In this document: positions 47,195 through 58,083 of the stretch, one piece after another
Numbering within the stretch: position 1 is the first letter of the stretch
How the letters are laid out: each line of letters starts with the position of its first letter
Assembly (NCBI RefSeq): GCF_014529535.1
Contig: NW_023503493.1
Location: forward strand, 12,866,001 to 12,930,000
Direction: 5' to 3'
Length of the DNA: 64,000 bases
Source of the DNA: Bradysia coprophila
Lineage: Eukaryota; Arthropoda; Insecta; Diptera; Sciaridae
Program-made: the position numbers and the translations under genes
The notes under the pieces: model-generated
Database searches by the model: none
What the model saw: the letters and a program-made list of their open reading frames with translations, nothing else
What the model was told of the DNA's origin: nothing

Positions 47195-47528
47195 GAAAAA
47201 AGACTGAAAACTCACACTTTTCTTACAGAAATTTCTCGAGGTACACGAAACGTACATGGTCGTGTGAGGTGTCATTAGAAAGGTAATTGCATATACTTAC
47301 AGGGTAAGTGGAGCTTACGGAAGTTTAGTAGCATCTACGATGCAATATAAGCACTTAAACATTTCAACTTCTCATATTTCGTCGTAGATGCTTCCAAACC
47401 CTAATAAGACCCTTTTTGCCCTGAAAGTACAAACAATTACCTATCTAATGACACTCCACACGACCATGTACGTTTCGTGGACGTCAACAAATTTCTGTAA
47501 GAAAAGTGTAAGTTTTCAGTCTTTTTTC
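47195..47528. repeat. Fold-back element with about 110-bp arms
   Basis: The left end GAAAAAAGACTGAAAAC is mirrored at the right end as GTTTTCAGTCTTTTTTC. Arms share TTTTCTTACAGAAATTT, ACGAAACGTACATGGTCGTG and GTGTCATTAGAAAGGTAATT. A partial third arm follows at about 47530-47670. Confidence 0.75.
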
Positions 47529-47789
47529 TATTGAAAACTTCAACTGTACATATCTCAGTGTGGATGAATTTTAAACCCAATGAGACCCTATTTGCCCCGG
47601 AATTACCTTTCTAATGACACCCCACACGACCCTATACGGCTCGTGTAGCTGGAGAGATTTTTGTGCAGTTTTTCGGTTTTTGATCACCTGACACTAGCCA
47701 CACAAGCTAGGAAGAATTGTTTTGAAAGTGGTTTTGGCTTCTGGGGTCGAATACCTTACTGGGTCCATATAAAAAATTCAAATAGAAAA

Positions 47790-48785
47790 TGCGTCCGAGT
47801 TCGGTCTTCTGTTTTTCAGAAGAATCCCTCAGATTGACAATTATTTTCAAGGAAAGTTTAATTTAAAGATCGTTAATGAACATGTTTTACGAATAATCGA
47901 TGAAATTCCACATAATTTTGTTCCAGAAACTGATGTACTTAAAAAGGAGCAAAGGAATTGGGATCTTCCGAAGATCAAACATCAATTTAATGAATTGTTC
48001 GAATCTGGTGATCTTAAGACTCGTGCACGATTACTTGCGTCATCAACTAACTAAAGAATCTTCAAAGTGGCTGCAGGTGATACCATCGAGTCAATTAGGA
48101 TTATTATTGGATAATAATTCTGCTAGAATTGCTGTTGGACTTCGAATGGGTTCACAATTATGTGAGGAACACAAATGTGTTTGCGGCAAAATGGTAGAAA
48201 AAGATGCTTTTCATGGTCTATCCAGCGCTAAATGTGCAGAAGGAAAAATAGTCAGACACGATACCATGAATAACATCTTCTTTCATGCTTTCTCTAGTGC
48301 TGGTGTTCCGAATATAGTACAGCGCTAAATGTGCAGAAGGAAAAATAGTCAGACACGATACTATGAATAACATCTTCTTTCATGCTTTCTCTAGTGCTGG
48401 TGTTCCGAATATAGTACAGCCCCAGGTATTTCAAGAGATGATGGTAAAAGACCATGGAGTCATGGGAGATCACTCTTGTGGGATGTTACCGTCCGGGATG
48501 CCATGGCTGCATCATCAATTAATGATTCATCAATGAAAACGCTCCCAATTACAGACAAAGCTGAGAGACATAAGCACAACCATTATATTTCTTTGAAACA
48601 GAATTATTTGCTAAGTCCCATTGCGTTTGAGACTTTAGGCTGTATTTATCGACAAACTGGGTTCAATAATGAAAAGGGCTATGGGTGATGTCAAATCAAA
48701 GGATTATCTGTTACAAAGAATTTCAATCGCAATACAACGTGGAAACGCAGCCCGCATTTAGGGAACATTAGGGAAACGGAAGATT
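47790..48785 (+). pseudogene. Broken non-LTR-type retroelement ORF, 3' part
   Basis: Pieces in several frames together form the C-terminal part of a retroelement polyprotein: DIPHNF-like start region with TDVLKKEQRNWDLPKIKHQF and TRARLLASS, then KESSKWLQVIPSSQLGLLLD, RIAVGLRMGSQLCEEHKCVC with a Cys/His cluster, RDDGKRPWSHGRSLLWDVTV, and [18 protein letters not shown] at the end. At least three frame changes and stops break it. One is caused by a 97-bp tandem duplication (48223-48319 and 48320-48416). No start or reverse transcriptase active site is present. Confidence 0.75.
48223..48416 (+). repeat. 97-bp tandem duplication inside retroelement remnant
   Basis: Both copies run from CAGCGCTAAATGTGCAGAAG to TTCCGAATATAGTA and differ by one base that I can see (GATACC versus GATACT). 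As 97 is not a multiple of three, the copy shifts the frame. Confidence 0.9.
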
Positions 48786-49162
48786 TATGACTTTTATTTA
48801 TTGTGGTTATGAAAAGATCGATTTTTTGCTGGCTGCGCCATTATTATGAGCAGTCTTTTTTGTCGCAATTCATTGAAAATAAAAACATTTCATTTTCAAG
48901 GAAAATGTTCGGTCTCAGTTCTTCAGATCTCTGCTAATTGAAATCTCAGTCTTCTAATCAAGAATTTGTTCACAGGATGATCAAAAAATGGATAAATAAA
49001 GTTTCAGTTCTTTAATTGCTCAGCTCGTGTGCCAGTTCGAGACTGGAAAACAATCGCCACTTCCTCAAAGGAAATGGTTTTGTTACCAAGTAATCAAGCG
49101 ATGTGTATTAGTGCGTTCACCAGTCCCATATCTATGTAGAAACAATAACTCCGACGACGTTC

Positions 49163-51628
49163 TTAAACTCTCTGATCCGATATGCCTTTCAATGAATTGG
49201 AAATTTTGATAGTTTTGTAATCGCTGCGAAGCTGGATGAAATTCAAAACGACCGACTTGTCCAGGTAGTTCTAAAATCGAAGAAAAAAAAATCATTTTCA
49301 CGCTTCGTACATGAACGATAATAGGGAAGAGCATACCAAAGTATCGCCACCGCAAACTTCGGGTAGATTTTCGTGTTTAACGAGAAGCAGATTGCACAGA
49401 GCATGCAGAATGTCGAATAACTGGATGACGAGGGGACTGTTCAGCACCCTGACACATTTTCGATATTCATTCACATCGCAAATGGCACACATTGCACCTG
49501 AAATCAAGGACAAACCGAGTCCAACGAATCCTTAACATCTCATGTAAAAAATGAATTTACCCGCTGTATTGAATTCAAAATGCTGGAAATGTTCCAAAAT
49601 CACCCGATGGAATCGCACACCAAAGTCCTTCATAATTGCGACCAAATTCTCGCCGTCCATGCACTTTTTCATTTGCAAAATGATTGGCATAACATTCTGA
49701 ACAACATGCAAGCATGCCGGTGATGCAACCGTATCGACATCTGTCTCCGGACGAAAATCGCTCTTCCGTTGCTCGTTTTGCAGGTAGACTTTTATCCATC
49801 CGATCAGTGCGTTTATGGATCGGTCCAGCCCGGTATCCAATTTCGATTCGATCTGGTCGAGCATTATGCGCTTTTTGGACAAACAATCGGCGTATTTAGT
49901 GGTCGATCTGGATGCATTCAAAGAGAAATTATGACGACGAGAGCCTTGGGGAAAATAAAATCTGAAGAAACTTACTCAACGCATGGAAAGACACTGGCAC
50001 TGTATAGTTTCTCCAACAGCACAACAATTGTATTGCACTTCTGTACCACGTCAAAGAAGTAAATCTGCGGGAAATTCTTATTCTCTCCTAATGGAATGGA
50101 TTGAAGGCCCAAGTCTATAGCATAGTCGACATGTTCGTGCATCAAGTACCGAAGTAGTATGTCAGCCAGACGAATAATGTTGGCTGGCAGTTCGGATTCT
50201 TTTGATAACTGTAATGGTTTGAACGAAAATAATGTTGACAAAGAGACACAGATGATGCGGTATGAGATGATTTCCTTACCAGCCTACACCTTCGGAACGC
50301 TGCTTTAGACTCTTGCAACAAATTAATGGCCAGTTCTTCGGATAAGAACGTTTCGCCACCGTAATCCTCTATCTGGGCAATATTGATGTTGGCTCTGGTA
50401 CCGATCAATGCTTGGACGTCTCTCCGCAAATCGTGAAATCGTTCCGCCTGCTTCTTTTGATGCTTCTTCCCGTCGTAATACTTTTTCAATTCGTTGCTGC
50501 ATTTGGTGTCCAAGTTCTTCCTTTCCGTTTCGAAGTAAACGGCCAAATGTTTGGCAAAAATGTTGGCCGACAATTTGGCCAGAAGATCTTCGTCGCTGGC
50601 AACCAAAAATTCAGCCAATTCGGTGCTCAATTTCGTTGTCCTTGAATACAATTCGAACAATGTCTTCAGATACTTGTCCTCATCGCGGCGATCTTCCAGT
50701 TTTGTCTGTGCGTACTGGTACAGCTTCAATTGATAGATGTTCAGAATGAACTTGGCCATGACCTGATCGGGACTGGCAAACACCTGTTTTATAACGCCAT
50801 GATGTAGACGACACATCGGCACAATGCCGACGAAAATGTCTTTGCCGCCGTACGGTGTCATCTGACTCTGTTCGATGTAAGCGTCGATGCATTGAGAATA
50901 TCCCTTGAATTGGCTGAGAATCGTGGCGATGATTTTCATTTTCTCAATATTTCCATGCTTCTGGGCCGTTGCGAATTCTTCGATCAGACCACGTTCGATT
51001 TCATCGTATTTCGCTTCGATTTTCTTTTTCGCATCGCCGAACTTGTCAACTGGTAAATCTTGGGCGATCATGTACAGCTTCTGGATGATGTCGGCCGATT
51101 CCAGTAGCTTTGTTTGATCGTTGAACAAATCGTTCACAATCGGACCGGGAGTTAGGAATTCAGTCATGTGGTTCAGTAAGCCTAACGCTTCAACCGTACG
51201 ACTCCGTGGTGTGTTCACATTTTCTAATTGTTCGCCCAAATGGATAATCTTGCCAGCCACCGAATTGATTTTCTCATCCAATTGATGGAACCAATCGACT
51301 GACACCTGATGACGGTCCTGCAAACCATCGATATTTTTGGCGAACAGTGACTGCTCATTCTTCAGGACGTCTTCCAAACGTTCGCATTTCCGTTGCTGTC
51401 GTTCCTGCAGAATCTTCAGATCTTGTATCGTTTGGGTGAAAGTGTCGTGCAACAGAACTGGGTCGAAATTGTCCAGACCAATCTCTTTATTCGTTCGCCA
51501 TGTCAGTCGCTCGATGAATTCAGCTGCATCGAACGGTTCCTGATGAAACGAATGTGAGCAAGGCATAGGTGGATTTTATCGTTGAAATTGTTTACCTGTT
51601 CCAGCTCTTCCATATACTGTTGCATCAT
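49163..51628 (-). CDS. Sec10: Exocyst complex component 5 (Sec10), 6 exons
   Basis: This is a subunit of the eight-protein exocyst, which tethers secretory vesicles to the plasma membrane. Exons on the minus strand: 51628-51596, 51539-50280, 50208-49976, 49907-49561, 49497-49337, 49270-49163. All phases agree and the product is 713 aa, the normal length. The first exon MMQQYMEELEQ joins EPFDAAEFIERLTWRT, a typical animal Sec10 start. A coiled-coil follows (residues ~40-130). The core carries NVNTPRSRTVEALGLLNHM and RCRLLSKESELPANIIRLAD, followed by LLRYLMHEHVDYAIDLGLQ. The last exon has VVLNFIQLRSDYKTIKISNS, the conserved end. It looks intact and functional. Confidence 0.95.
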
Positions 51629-51943
51629 TTTTGATGGAAAATATAGGCGTAAATCGGATACAGCAATATATCCAATCTGTTGGTCGAAATGTCATAACAA
51701 AATTTATTTTTTACGTGATGTCATCATCAGTGTTGCTAGCTGTAACCAAATGTCAATTATATTGAGCGCTAACGAAATGTTTTGCTTTGTTTGATGGAGA
51801 TTTTCATCTGTGATGAGTCGCAGATAGTTTCTAGATTATGAGCAGGAGTTTTACCAGTAATTTTGTAACTGTGCCGATAGTTGTCTCCAGCCTTGCTCAA
51901 TAAACTAAACTGGTCTCGAGGACAATGTCAAAATGAGAAGGCT

Positions 51944-52172
51944 AGTACACAGTTCGTGAAAAATGCATGCAAAATCGACCTCTGCAAAATGCTTGCAAAA
52001 TATGATACAAAATGTATGAGCTATCTGTCAAATATTTTGCCAGCTCGGTGTAAACCTGATGTTTACTCTGTGCTTGTAAAATTTTTTACAGCTGGCTCAT
52101 ACATTTTGTGTCATATTTTGCAAGCATTTTGCAGAGGTCGATTTTGCATGCATTTTTTACGAACTCTGTACT
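51944..52172. repeat. Palindromic element, arms of about 95 bp
   Basis: The left arm (AGTACACAGTTCGTGAAAAA, TGCATGCAAAATCGACCTCT, GCAAAATGCTTGCAAAATAT) is mirrored on the right with few mismatches. The spacer is short. Confidence 0.8.
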
Positions 52173-52201
52173 CATCTAGAGAACCACATTCATGCACAAA
52201 C

Positions 52202-52336
52202 GGAATTTTGAAAACCGACACATTTTCTGTTTCTGTGTCTTACTAAAATTTCTGATTTCTCCTTATAAAATGCATGCAAAATTCTCAAAAAACCATTAAA
52301 CCACGAAACAGAAAATGTGTCGGTTTTCAAAATTCC
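52202..52336. repeat. Element with perfect 32-bp terminal inverted repeats
   Basis: 52202-52233 (starting GGAATTTTGAAAACCGACAC) is the exact reverse complement of 52305-52336. The lack of mismatches suggests a recent insertion compared with neighbouring elements. Confidence 0.85.
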
Positions 52337-52407
52337 GCAAGTGTACTTCGACAATTCAAACTTTGAAGTTTCATTTACCTTCATTAATAAACTTGTGACA
52401 TCGAGGC

Positions 52408-52423
52408 CAGTTAAATTTAACTG
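52408..52423. repeat. Dispersed 16-bp palindrome CAGTTAAATTTAACTG
   Basis: A perfect palindrome, also at 53492-53507; a 15-bp form CAGTTAATTTAACTG is at 13952 and 56299. Copies are usually followed or preceded by GATGGGTGA and TGTCAAAATTT-like sequence, so the palindrome marks a degenerate repeat family spread over 52.4-56.6 kb and around 13.7-14 kb. Confidence 0.6.
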
Positions 52424-53491
52424 ATCGTTGATCTTTGTTAACACTCTATTGACTGTTATGATGAGAGTTGAGCTTAATCCGCACTTCATTCCGTTTTTTA
52501 CTCATCCTATAAGCTACGACAATGGAAAAAGCAGTGTTGGTTGTTTCTTTTTTTGTAAAGGGACGAAGTGAACTATACGGATTAAGCTTTAAAGAAATAT
52601 AATTCGCCCGAACTGGGACCAGTTATTTTGACCTGTTTAAAGGTTGTATCAAAATGTGAATATAGTGTTCATTCTTGGAGATCGATTTCATGAATCACAC
52701 GTCAGAATGAGAGGCATTATTTTCAAATTTAAACTGGGCTTAATCTGAAAGTTTTTTTATTCATTCATGAATTTTTGACAGATGACACTCTCCGTAAACA
52801 CACCACAAGCTGTTATGATGGAAATATGATTTGGACCAGTTTTTTCAACTAGTCTTGAAAGATGTATCGAGAAGAAGAGAAGACCAATTAATATTGGCTT
52901 ATCCTTGTATCGCTTGCTTTCACCCGAAGTGAAAAACTACTTAGTTGAGTTGAGCTGAGTTTATGGAGATTGAAATTGATAAATTCAAGTGAAAAATTTG
53001 CTAAGTTTTTTGTATTTACTGTTTCTAGCCATGATTATGGTTCGCAAGGGATAAACAATAAACTAGTCACACTGAACTGAGTTTTTCATTTTGGGTGAAA
53101 GCAAGCGATACAAGGATAAGCCATTATTCGTCACCAACCCGGCAATACAAAAATCTTGACAATTAATATTGACTGGCCTCGAGGACATTGTCGAAAATTT
53201 ATCAATGGCAATAAATCGAAATTAGAAGTTAGAATTTTCGAAGTAAGAATTGTGTGTATATTCTGTCATATTGACATTTACTTCCAGGCCAGTTAGGTTA
53301 AACTGATACGGAATCCCTCTTTTTTACAATGTTCGTCAAAAGACAAATAGTCATAACAGCCTGTAGTGTTGGAGACTCTAAAAGTGAGTGATTAATTCAC
53401 GTCAACTGATCTCGGGTCATACAAAAGTGAAACTAAGCCTAGCTCTCACTTTATTTTTCATTCAAAAATTTTGACAGTTTACTTCGAGATC

Positions 53492-53507
53492 AGTTAAATT
53501 TAACTGG
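53492..53507. repeat. Second perfect CAGTTAAATTTAACTG palindrome
   Basis: It is preceded by TTTTGACAGTTTACTTCGAG. Same family as 52408-52423. Confidence 0.55.
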
Positions 53508-53729
53508 TTTTTACTCTACATTCATGATAAGGTAGCTATGATTTTGATCTTATAATAGCTTATGGCAACACTGGCGTGAGTATTTAACAAAATACCGAGG
53601 GTCTGTCACGTCTGTCACCAAAATAACAACAAACCAAAACTTAACTCTTGTCATCCTTGTCGCTCATATTTCATAACAGAGATCTCTTCGTTTTTTTGTT
53701 TGCATTTTTCGGCATATTTTTATGTAAAC

Positions 53730-54393
53730 ATGGGTTACGGCATAGTTGAGACAACCAATTACCTCCTGTTCACGAACCCGGTCAGTGAAGGTGTTTTCAC
53801 AGGACTATCAGCAGTCGCTAGAGGATTAGTAAGCTTAAATCAGCAAAGAGGATGGATTGATGAAGTGTTGTCGACTAACAAGATTCTCTCAATTTGTAAC
53901 AGGGAATTACACCGAAGGGCTCATCAGACAAGCAAATGGCGTCGGCTCCAATCAAAGCTGCAACAAAATATCCTTTATACGATTTAGCTGGACATAATTT
54001 ACTGTTTATACGAATTGCCGGTGTCAGCGGAGCGTCGGCGATAGCCATTAATGCCTATTTCACGCATTATCACAGATCCAATCCACACAAAGACAAAGAA
54101 CTGAAAAAGATATTTGAAAAGACGAACCAATTCCATTTGATCCATTCGCTGGCACTGCTCGCTGTTCCATTAGTGCGTCGTCCGTGGCTGGTGAGTAAAT
54201 CAAAAACACTTTTTTTTGGTTTTGGACAATAAACGTTGTCTGGTTCTAGACCGGTTCGATGATGATCACATCGATGGTACTGTTCTGTGGCAGTGGCTAC
54301 TATCATGCAATCACTGGCAATTCCAAATATCGTAATGTGGCCGTCATTGGGAATTGCTTTTTGTTCGTTTCGTGGTGGACGATGCTGTTTTAA
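53730..54393 (+). CDS. TMEM256 (DUF423) homologue, 3 exons
   Basis: Exons 53730-53828, 53903-54190 and 54250-54393 join in phase 0 to give 176 aa. The DUF423 region starts at IRIAGVSGASAIAINAYFTH and includes QFHLIHSLALLAVPLV and MVLFCGSGYYHAITGNSKYR, followed by VAVIGNCFLFVSWWTMLF. Together these are four membrane helices. An N-terminal extension of about 60 residues precedes it, as in insect homologues. The molecular function of the family is not established. It is convergent with Dhod, with 137 bp between stop codons. Confidence 0.9.
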
Positions 54394-54530
54394 TTGATTG
54401 AATTTTAAGAGGCGACTGATTTTTTGTAGACCAGCCAGCTAGTCACAAATCGAAACTACTTGATTCTCATTGCAAAAGGAAACTTTTCTTTGTAAATACA
54501 CAGGCCGAGACAACGGCATAAGCTTTCGAA

Positions 54531-55921
54531 TTATTTCATTTTTCTCGTTCCCTTTCCAACAGCGTCAGCAACATTCCTGTAACCATTTTCCTTCAACAGG
54601 CCATTCAACTCCTTTTTAATCTTAGCCACAACCGGAGGCCCATGGTAAATGAACGAGGAATAAATTTGAACAACACTGGCACCGGCCAGTATCTTATCGT
54701 ACGCGTCTTTCCCGGAAAAGATACCACCAACTCCAACGATCGGAACATTACCACCGGTCAGCTGATACATTCGACGTATCAATTCAGTCGATCGATCAGT
54801 TAACGGTGCTCCACTCAATCCGCCAATTTCTTTCCGATTGTCGTTCATCAAACTGAATGGTCGGTCCACGGTTGTATTCGAAATAATGACACCATCGACC
54901 ACACTCCCCTTTTGTTGGATCACCTTGGCAATTTGATTCAATTCATCGTCGGTGAGATCGGGCGCTAGTTTCAACAGTATCGGTACATACGGATAACCGC
55001 TCGCTGTGACTGCATTCCGTTTTTCGATAACATTCGACAGAAGTTGCCTCAATTGGCTCTGATGCTGCAAGTTTCGTAGACCGGGTGTGTTTGGACTGCT
55101 TACATTTATCACCAAATAATCGGCAATCGGTGCGAATCGCTCCACGCCCAGAACGTAATCCTTCGAGTTGTCCGTTGATTCCTTATTTTTGCCTAGATTG
55201 ACACCAATCACTGTGCCAGTTCCTTCTGAACTTTTACGAATTGCCTGAATGCGTCGGTATACCTCTTCATGACCGACGCTGTTGAAACCGTATCTGTGAA
55301 ATCAGAGCCATAAAAAATGGTTCCAAAGAATGTGAAGGTCGGAAGTCTGGATGGATTACCTGTTGATTATTGCTTTGTCTTCACTTAGACGAAACACCCT
55401 CGGTTTTGGGTTTCCATCTTGTGGCAAGGGGGTAACCGATCCAATTTCAACGAATCCAAATCCGATGTCATTCAGTCCAACGACCGCTTCGGCATGCTTA
55501 TCTAATCCAGCAGCTACTCCTAACGGATTGCTCAAGACATGACCGAAGAATTTGACCGACTAAAATAACGTGGAAATTGGGAGACATATTCGTATGCAGC
55601 AAGTGTATTTACAACTCACCAACGAATTAGGATCACTCTGTTTCTCTCTGGGGAACAAACGATATTTACACGCGAACACAGCCATTCGGTGGCATGATTC
55701 GGGATCGAATAGGTGAATAAATGGCATAAGCAAGTTGTCGTAGAACTTATCGCTGCCCTTGTAGATATTAATGCCGACGAAAGCACCGGTGCTGAATGTT
55801 GCAACAACAGCGGTGGATTTAAGTTTTTGCTAAATAAATGGAGGTCATTACGGAGTTGATTCTGAATGAAAGTAGCAAAATAACTTACGACCAAGGTCAT
55901 CTTTTGCCGGACACTCATCAT
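54531..55921 (-). CDS. Dhod: Dihydroorotate dehydrogenase (quinone), mitochondrial, 4 exons
   Basis: This enzyme oxidises dihydroorotate to orotate in pyrimidine synthesis, passing electrons to ubiquinone at the inner mitochondrial membrane. Exons on the minus strand: 55921-55889, 55829-55620, 55559-55360, 55293-54531; total 401 aa, the usual class 2 length. Features: short basic leader ([15 protein letters not shown]), one membrane helix ([19 protein letters not shown]), FMN-domain start [54 protein letters not shown] with the catalytic Ser of class 2 enzymes, [20 protein letters not shown] and [20 protein letters not shown]. It looks intact. Confidence 0.95.
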
Positions 55922-57453
55922 GAAAAACTAAAGAAGTATCTTGTAAATTCAACCGATAAAATTAGTAGCTGAGTCTATCAGAAAACAAGTGAAACGTGCG
56001 AGTGTTGTTATTGTTTTGATTGACGACAAGTAGCGTAAGTTTAAAGTACTATACTCAGGCTTAAATACACTGCAAAAATCCGATCCAGGTACAAAACGAT
56101 TTAACCTCGTACGAAGTATCGATGATGTGAACCAATACAGTGGTATATAATTTAACTAGGTTAACACTCTTTTTGACATTATCATTTCACACTATACTAT
56201 ACAGTGTTAAAAGAGCATAAAACAGAAGAAACTTAACTGGTCTCGACGGGTGATCCGTCAAAATTTGAATGGTAAAGTTCAGTTTACAATGAACAAACCA
56301 GTTAATTTAACTGAGCTCGATGGGTGAATACTCTTTTTGACATTCTCTTTTAACATTGTATAGACTGCTACGATGGTAGAAAACGAAATATAATTCAGAC
56401 CACTTATTTTAACTTGTCTTTTGGGACGTGTCAAAGTAATATAGACTATTATGATCAGAGCGAGAAAACCGAAGACTAGTTGATTATAACTTGCCTTGGG
56501 GTACTTGTCAAAATATTTGCTTCTCTTTCAACATGTTACGATGCGAGCGAGACGACCGAAGACCAGTTTATTACAACTTGCCTTGCGGTACTTGTCAAAA
56601 TATTTCTTTCTCTCTCATCATAATAGTCTATATGGAAAAATGCAATGACAAGTTCAACTGTTCCACAAGGCAATTTATAATTAACTGTTCTTCGGACTTC
56701 AGACTACAGTCTATATGTTATTTCTGCTCTTTCTACTCTTGTCAGAACCTTAAAAACCTTATTAAAATTAGGATTGAGTTGTTGGACTTTTAGCACACAA
56801 GACACAAACAAATTTTCGGTCATTGATCAAGTCAAGATTTTCTGACAAAAGACAATTTTAATCTTTGCGTTGACTAAGGTTCAGTTCAGTCGAGGCATCA
56901 GCGGCGTAAATGCATTGTATCTGCTGAGGGAAAGATAATACGTAAAGCTTCAATTGACAATGAAAGGACTTGACACTGAACATGAAATTGACCGGTGTTC
57001 AGCTTCAGCCTCATAAGGTAGTCTTGACTGTTAGTCGGTTGAAAATTGACCTGATCCGAGTTTTGTGGGATGGATACAATGGATACGCACTCTGAAAAAA
57101 TGTTCATTCGAAAAGACGAAATTTATGGGATGAGTGTAGTAAATTCCAATTTAACGTCACTCAGAATAAAAAAAAGTGGAAACTGAATGGGATTTAAAGC
57201 TTGTCCAAAACCGAAGACAGTCGTACTCTTCGCTTAAGTAATCTTAACAACCATGTACAATGTTAAACGCATAAACTATAATCCAGGAGACGTCAGAGAA
57301 ATGTAGACATGAAATTGCTTCAGCTGTTTTTCGCCTGGTACACTTATACAAACAAAAATGATTGTATTTATTTATACGGGCGGGCTAGTCTCATGGACGT
57401 GCGTGGCAGTGGTAAAATCTTATAAATACTGAAGGTGGTCTCATGGTCATCCG
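55922..57453. other. Intergenic region rich in CAGTTAA repeats
   Basis: About 56160-56660 is a run of related repeats (AACTGGTCTCGACGGGTGAT, AACTGAGCTCGATGGGTGAA, TTATAACTTGCCTTGGGGTA, GTCAAAATATTTGCTTCTCT). The last two also occur at about 8120-8170. No supportable gene; open frame 56491-56793 reads through repeats. Confidence 0.5.
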
Positions 57454-57634
57454 CACTGACAAAAAAGTTTCGAAAAACTCAACTGCTGCAGGTAACCTTG
57501 TCTCCAGGTAATCTACTATAACTGCCACAGCTGTAACGCCCCATACAAAAAATACAGCTGCGGCAGATAATGTAGATTACCTGGAGACAAAGTTACCTGC
57601 AACAGCTGAGTTTTTCGAAACTTTTTTGTCAGTG
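57454..57634. mobile_element. Palindromic MITE with CACTGACAAAAAAGTTTCG ends
   Basis: Arms of over 60 bp: CACTGACAAAAAAGTTTCGA, AAAACTCA(A)CTG, TGCAGGTAAC, TTGTCTCCAGGTAATCTAC, all mirrored. Related to 6840-6970. Confidence 0.8.
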
Positions 57635-57961
57635 TACGAAAACAGACGAAATCACATGCCGAAAGTTATCCGAAACCATAGTTTATTAGTTCTCTCTGAG
57701 CAGACCTCGTAAACAGGTCTAGGGATATAGATGACGTTTTACTCGCATGCGACCTGTTTTGAATTGATGTATACGAAAGCCGAGCTAACTCTCTCACTTT
57801 GTTTTTTTTGTTTTTCGTATCATAAAGCGTATAAAATTGTGTTCATCTGGAGAGAACAAACTCAATCACAGTATGTCTGTGAATTCGTATCCCACTAGAA
57901 TTATGTTTGCATACGTTTGTGTGTTGCGTCTCGACTTCGTCTCGACGAAACATACATACTT

Positions 57962-58083
57962 AAGCTGTCAGCGGACTTACGCCGTTTAGCACTCCGTTTA
58001 CGTGTGAACAATGGAAGCTCTTCCCACTTTCTATTGTTAAAACGTAAACGGAGAGCGAAACGGCGTAAGTCCGCTGGCAGCTT
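57962..58083. repeat. Palindromic element with AAGCTGTCAGCGGACTTACG ends
   Basis: Arms of about 45 bp, mirrored as CGTAAGTCCGCTGGCAGCTT. The inner arm CTCCGTTTACGT resembles that of 13497-13616. The apparent ORFs on both strands here are the palindrome. Confidence 0.8.

Larger units (their letters stand above)
51629..53729. other. Divergent intergenic region Sec10 / TMEM256, repeat-rich
   Basis: It holds the 5' regions of both genes. Most of it is inverted-repeat DNA: elements at 51944-52172 and 52202-52336, and CAGTTAAATTTAACTG-type repeats at 52408 and 53492. GAAAGCAAGCGATACAAGGATAAGCC at 53097 is an inverted copy of sequence at 52901-52927, so roughly 52900-53125 may be another TIR element. 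Confidence 0.6.

Noticed and set aside
56491..56793. 100-residue open frame
   Set aside because: It repeats CGTCQNI(C/S)FS because it crosses two copies of a dispersed DNA repeat.
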